Below the pieces are notes generated by a model, which worked only from the letters and a program-made list of their open reading frames with translations, searched no databases and had not been told where the DNA came from. From assembly GCF_902702915.1 (NCBI RefSeq), contig NZ_LR738849.1:2682001-2746000 (forward strand): a stretch of 64,000 bases of DNA, written 5' to 3'. Source of the stretch: Desulfovibrio sp. 86. Lineage in GTDB: Bacteria > Desulfobacterota > Desulfovibrionia > Desulfovibrionales > Desulfovibrionaceae. How positions within the stretch are numbered: position 1 is the stretch's first letter; the number at the start of each line of letters is the position of its first letter. Of the stretch, positions 60,783 to 64,000 are shown in pieces. Both the position numbers and the translations under genes were made by a program.

Positions 60783-62768
60783 ATGAAGTTGTGGTTTAAC
60801 ACGCGCCATACCGCTGCCTCTCTGCCCGTTTTTCTGGTAGCCTTGCTACTGGTGCTGGCGGTCTGCTGGCTTCGGCCCGCCGCCGCCCATGCAGGCAGTT
60901 CATGGCTCATTGACGAGATGCGGTTTCACGCCTCGGCCCACAGCGCTCTGTCCTGTACCGATTGCCACACAGACATTGCCGAAGCCGCCGAACACCCCAC
61001 GGCCAAGGGGCTGAATCAGCCCGGCAGCACGGCTTTTTCCGCCGAGGGCTGCTACAAGTGCCACAGTGAGGTGGAAGCCGAGCTTGCCCAGAACAAACAC
61101 GCGGGCAAGGCCCTTGTGAAGGGGCAGGATTATGCCCAGTGCCTGACCTGCCATAATCCGCACTACGTTCTTGGGGCCGAGGCCCGCGCCAAGGGGCTGA
61201 GAAAGGGCGGGAATATTTCGCAATCCTGCAATGTTTGCCATGAGATGAAAAAGGCTTTGCCCTTGCCCGCTGCTGACGTGGCCGCCTGCCTGACCTGCCA
61301 CGGTCTGCAGACCGGAGTGACGCAAGCGGCCTCTGGCGCGGCGACGGCTTCGGGTTCCGGAGGCAGCGCTGCTGCGCAGGCTCCGCAGGGCCAGGCCACA
61401 CAGACGCAGATTTCGCAGGCAACGCAGGGCCAGTCCCCGCAGGCGCAGGCCCCGCAGGCGCAATCCCGGCAAGCGCAGGCCCTGCAACCCCGCGCCCTGT
61501 GCATGACCTGCCACGGCCCTGAAGCCAGGGATATGCCCGGAGCCGCCCGCATGGACGCGCAGGCTCTGGCCGCCATGACTCACAAGAATATGGACTGCCT
61601 GTCCTGCCACAAGGACGCGGCGCGCTATCCGCACAACAAGCAGGAGCGCGTGCCCTGCCTGACCTGCCACACGCGGCATACGGAATCGGTCATTCATGAC
61701 GCCCACAGCCGGGTAAGCTGCGAAAGCTGCCATCTGCAAGGCGTGACCCCCGTGCTCAAGAACGGCATGGTGGTGGCGCGCGTGGACGCTGGCCCCCTCA
61801 TGGCGCACGACATGGGCCTGCCTTCTGGCACGGTTTCCTGCGTACGCTGCCATTCCCCGGCTATTTCCGCCGCCAGCCCGGCGGGTGCGGGAAGCGTGGG
61901 CGCGGCGGATGCCGTGCTGCCAGCCAAAAGCGTGCTGTGCATGGGCTGCCACGCGGGCACCTTTACCGTGCAGGATACGCCCAGCCGCCTGGGACTCGGC
62001 ATCTTTGTGCTGGGTTTTGCGGCGCTGATGCTGTTCTGGTTCTCCGCCAGCAATCTCGGCAAGGGAAGCCTTACTGCGGCATCGGACACGCAAAGCAGCG
62101 CCGACGGCACAGGCCAGACTCACGGTTGCCCGCGCCCCGAACACCATGGCACGAGCGAAAACCGCTGGCTGGCGCTCCTTGTGGACGTGCTGCTGCAACG
62201 CCGCCTGTACCGCGAATCGCGCACACGCTGGGCCATACACGCCCTGATCTTCTTCCCCTTCCTCATCCGTTTCAGCTGGGGCATGCTGGCCCTGCTGGGC
62301 TCGCATCAGGCGGCCGCAGCGGAATGGCCCTGGCTTATGCTGGCCAAGGACTGGGCCCCCACGGCCTTCATCTATGACGTCAGCGGTCTTGCCTTGCTGG
62401 CGGGCCTTGTGTGGGCCGCCCTGTTCTGGCGCAAGGAAAAGCTGGCGGCAGCCAATGCGCCGCGACACGACTGGCCCGCCCTGTGGCTGCTTTTGGCCAT
62501 CACCGTCACCGGCTTTGTGCAGGAAGGCATGCGCATCGCCCTTACCGGCATGCCTGACGGCAGTGAGTGGGCCTTGGCGGGCTACGCGCTGGCCAGCCTG
62601 TTCGGCCAGATGACTCCTGCGGAACTGGCCCGCGTGTATGGCTGGGGCTGGTACGCGCACGCCATCGTTACGGCGGTCACCGTGGCCTATATGCCCTTCA
62701 GCCAGTTGCGCCACATTGTCACTACCCCGGTTTTTCTGCTTGTCCAAACCCTGAGGGGCCGTCACTAG
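60783..62768 (+). CDS. Membrane-anchored 11-haem c-type cytochrome fused to a NarI-like domain
   Basis: 661 residues with a Sec signal/anchor (about 12-36). Eleven CXXCH haem sites start at residues 58, 90, 120, 149, 169, 240, 272, 292, 313, 353 and 386. Between haems 5 and 6 lies a Gln/Ala/Pro linker (about 178-238) made of short QAQ repeats. A transmembrane helix (about 403-421) is followed by a cytoplasmic or periplasmic loop and then about five helices (475-655) with spaced His, like the cytochrome b subunit NarI/DsrM/TmcC. AGGAG lies before the ATG. It should carry electrons between the periplasm and the membrane/quinone pool. The fused form is uncommon. Confidence 0.85.
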   Translation: MKLWFNTRHTAASLPVFLVALLLVLAVCWLRPAAAHAGSSWLIDEMRFHASAHSALSCTDCHTDIAEAAEHPTAKGLNQPGSTAFSAEGCYKCHSEVEAELAQNKHAGKALVKGQDYAQCLTCHNPHYVLGAEARAKGLRKGGNISQSCNVCHEMKKALPLPAADVAACLTCHGLQTGVTQAASGAATASGSGGSAAAQAPQGQATQTQISQATQGQSPQAQAPQAQSRQAQALQPRALCMTCHGPEARDMPGAARMDAQALAAMTHKNMDCLSCHKDAARYPHNKQERVPCLTCHTRHTESVIHDAHSRVSCESCHLQGVTPVLKNGMVVARVDAGPLMAHDMGLPSGTVSCVRCHSPAISAASPAGAGSVGAADAVLPAKSVLCMGCHAGTFTVQDTPSRLGLGIFVLGFAALMLFWFSASNLGKGSLTAASDTQSSADGTGQTHGCPRPEHHGTSENRWLALLVDVLLQRRLYRESRTRWAIHALIFFPFLIRFSWGMLALLGSHQAAAAEWPWLMLAKDWAPTAFIYDVSGLALLAGLVWAALFWRKEKLAAANAPRHDWPALWLLLAITVTGFVQEGMRIALTGMPDGSEWALAGYALASLFGQMTPAELARVYGWGWYAHAIVTAVTVAYMPFSQLRHIVTTPVFLLVQTLRGRH

Positions 62769-62794
62769 CCCCGGAACCACATAAGGAGACTGTT

Positions 62795-63220
62795 ATGGAA
62801 ATTGCCGGCTACAATATGCCCGAGGAACTGTATTACGACCAATACCACTTCTGGACCCGTGTTGACGGCGACGAACTGGTCATCGGCATGGACGACTTCG
62901 CTGAAAAGCTGGCCGGGCAGATAGTGTTTGTGCAGTTGCCCTTTGTGGGCAAGGCCGTCACGGCGGGCAAGAAGTTCGCCAAGGTGGAGTCCGGCAAGTG
63001 GCTGGGCACGGTCTACAGCCCGGCGGACGGCGAAATAAGCGCCGTCAATGAAGAACTGGAGGCCAACCCCTCCCTCATCAACAGCGACTGCTATGGCAAG
63101 GGCTGGATGTACAAGATCAAGCCCGTGGACAAGAGCCAGATCAATACCCTCATCCACGGCGGCAAGGACGTTATCGAAGCCTGGCTGCTGGAGGATATCA
63201 AGAAATTCAAGAAGGACTAA
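62795..63220 (+). CDS. GcvH-like lipoyl carrier protein
   Basis: 141 residues (ATG 62795, AAGGAG before it) with the glycine-cleavage H-protein fold: YHFWTRVDGDELVIGMDDFAEKLAGQIVFVQLP, and the lipoylation site VESGKWLGTVYSPADGEI with K68. A 30-residue C-terminal extension ends in KKFKKD. No gcvT, gcvP or other glycine-cleavage gene is near. It sits between the cytochrome and an HdrD-like gene, four bases before the latter. That resembles the lipoate-binding proteins of sulfur-oxidising Hdr-like systems rather than a glycine-cleavage component. Confidence 0.85.
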   Translation: MEIAGYNMPEELYYDQYHFWTRVDGDELVIGMDDFAEKLAGQIVFVQLPFVGKAVTAGKKFAKVESGKWLGTVYSPADGEISAVNEELEANPSLINSDCYGKGWMYKIKPVDKSQINTLIHGGKDVIEAWLLEDIKKFKKD

Positions 63221-63223
63221 ATC

Positions 63224-64000
63224 ATGCGTCAGTCAGCATTCAGCATCAGGCAGCGTATGGCCCTGGACGCCTGCACCGAGTGCGGCCAGTGCCTCACCGT
63301 GTGCCCGGCCGTGGCGGCCTCGGGCGATGCGGACCTCTCGGCCCAGGTGCGCATGCACAATCTGAAAAAACTGCTGCGCGACCGCAACTTCTTCTGGAAG
63401 GCGCTCAACGAAATGCTGGGCCGGGAGCCTCTGGCCACGCCGCAGGTGCTCAAGGACTATGGCCTCTCCGTTTTTCGCTGTTCACTCTGCGGCGATTGCG
63501 AAGAGGTCTGCCCGGCCGGTCTGCCCCTCAAGGACATGTGGCTGTCCCTGCGTGAGGAACTCTCGCGCACCGGCGATGCGCCCGACAAGATCCGCATGAT
63601 CCGCGCCAACCTCGACGGCAGCCACAACGTCTTTGACGAGGATAACGACGAGCGCGGCGACTGGGTGGACGACATGCGCAAGCCCCCCAAGGGCGGTTGC
63701 CTGAAGGATTCGGCCGAGGTGGTGTACTTCACGGGTTGCGTGGGCGCCTACTTTCCGCTGGCCCAGAAGATCCCCATGGCCTTTGTGGAAATACTGGATG
63801 CTGGCGGCGTTGATTTCACCATCATGGCCGGCGACGAGTGGTGCTGCGGCTTTCCTTTGCAGGGTTCTGGCCAGAGCGAAGGGCTGCCCGCCATCATCGC
63901 CCACAACGTGGCGGCGGCCAAAGCTCGCGGTGCGCGCAAGGTGGTGTTCACCTGCCCGTCCTGCTACCAGATCTGGCGCGAAGCCTATCCTCCGGAATTC
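63224..64000 (+). CDS. HdrD-like iron-sulfur protein with CCG domain, 5' part
   Basis: 259 residues are visible and the frame runs past the window end. Two [4Fe-4S] ferredoxin motifs: C17, C20, C23, C27 (CTECGQCLTVCP) and C86, C89, C92, C96 (CSLCGDCEEVCP). Then the first cysteine-rich CCG motif: C172 in FTGCVGAYFP, C207-C208 in WCCGFPLQGSG, and C244/C247 in TCPSCY. This matches HdrD, DsrK, TmcB and similar proteins, which reduce disulfides or pass electrons to quinone-linked partners. It starts four bases after the lipoyl carrier gene, so the two are coupled. The substrate disulfide may be the lipoyl group of the upstream carrier (inference). Confidence 0.88.
   Translation, partial: MRQSAFSIRQRMALDACTECGQCLTVCPAVAASGDADLSAQVRMHNLKKLLRDRNFFWKALNEMLGREPLATPQVLKDYGLSVFRCSLCGDCEEVCPAGLPLKDMWLSLREELSRTGDAPDKIRMIRANLDGSHNVFDEDNDERGDWVDDMRKPPKGGCLKDSAEVVYFTGCVGAYFPLAQKIPMAFVEILDAGGVDFTIMAGDEWCCGFPLQGSGQSEGLPAIIAHNVAAAKARGARKVVFTCPSCYQIWREAYPPEF

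Noticed and set aside
62795..63220. Part of a glycine cleavage system
   Set aside because: The protein has the H-protein fold, but no gcvT, gcvP or lpd-gcv arrangement is near, and it is coupled to an HdrD-like gene.

Overview
The window looks like the chromosome of a Desulfovibrio-type sulfate reducer, close to D. desulfuricans or D. piger. The grounds are a GC-rich, high-coding-density sequence carrying an FprA-type flavodiiron protein, an Fe superoxide dismutase, an 11-haem cytochrome, a CCG-domain (HdrD-like) iron-sulfur protein, a selC tRNA, two large chemoreceptors, and intergenic spaces full of short palindromic repeats. I assigned it from gene content only; no alignment was run. No phage, plasmid, insertion sequence, rRNA or CRISPR array is visible.

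Layout. 1-8.1 kb: the end of a TolC-like outer-membrane protein, RNase J, hflK-hflC, an S24-type repressor that has lost its protease dyad, an MltB-like lipoprotein, and a strongly structured intergenic RNA candidate. 8.1-14.3 kb: HD-domain protein, D-Ala-D-Ala ligase, DMT exporter, and a MoxR-ATPase/VWA-protein/unknown trio. 14.8-29.9 kb: modD, a dCache chemoreceptor, a DEAD-box helicase, tatA, sodB, an MFS carrier, a NIT-domain chemoreceptor and a Tat-exported phytoene-desaturase-like oxidoreductase. 30.4-39.4 kb: selC (minus strand), then ftsH-folP, a CHASE-GGDEF diguanylate cyclase, the cdaA-cdaR-glmM c-di-AMP/cell-wall operon and galU. 40-45.3 kb: priA, a FadL-like porin broken by a one-base frameshift, and fprA.

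45.5-64 kb is the most interesting part. It is a 2,3-butanediol/acetoin catabolic island: butanediol dehydrogenase (minus strand), the sigma-54 activator AcoR (minus strand), then E2, a Lin0512 protein, E1-alpha, E1-beta, AcoX, a DUF6506 protein, an acetoin-reductase-like SDR, a second E2 with two subunit-binding domains, E3, and a single-ORF fusion of octanoyltransferase (LipB) with lipoyl synthase (LipA). Both divergent transcription units have -24/-12 promoters and share an upstream palindrome, TGTTCCAT-N4/5-GAACA-like, which I propose as the AcoR enhancer. Directly downstream follows an electron-transfer module: an 11-haem c-type cytochrome fused to a NarI-like membrane domain, a GcvH-like lipoyl carrier with no glycine-cleavage genes beside it, and an HdrD-like protein cut by the window end. 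Together these genes suggest that acetoin is cleaved to acetyl-CoA and acetaldehyde, that lipoyl groups are made locally for three lipoyl proteins, and that a lipoyl carrier may pass electrons to an Hdr/cytochrome membrane complex. The last step is inference.

The intergenic regions hold at least five families of dispersed palindromic elements. Several start with CTAG exactly on the stop codon of the upstream gene, and two copies of one family keep the same frame of stems while the stem tips have been replaced by different hairpins.
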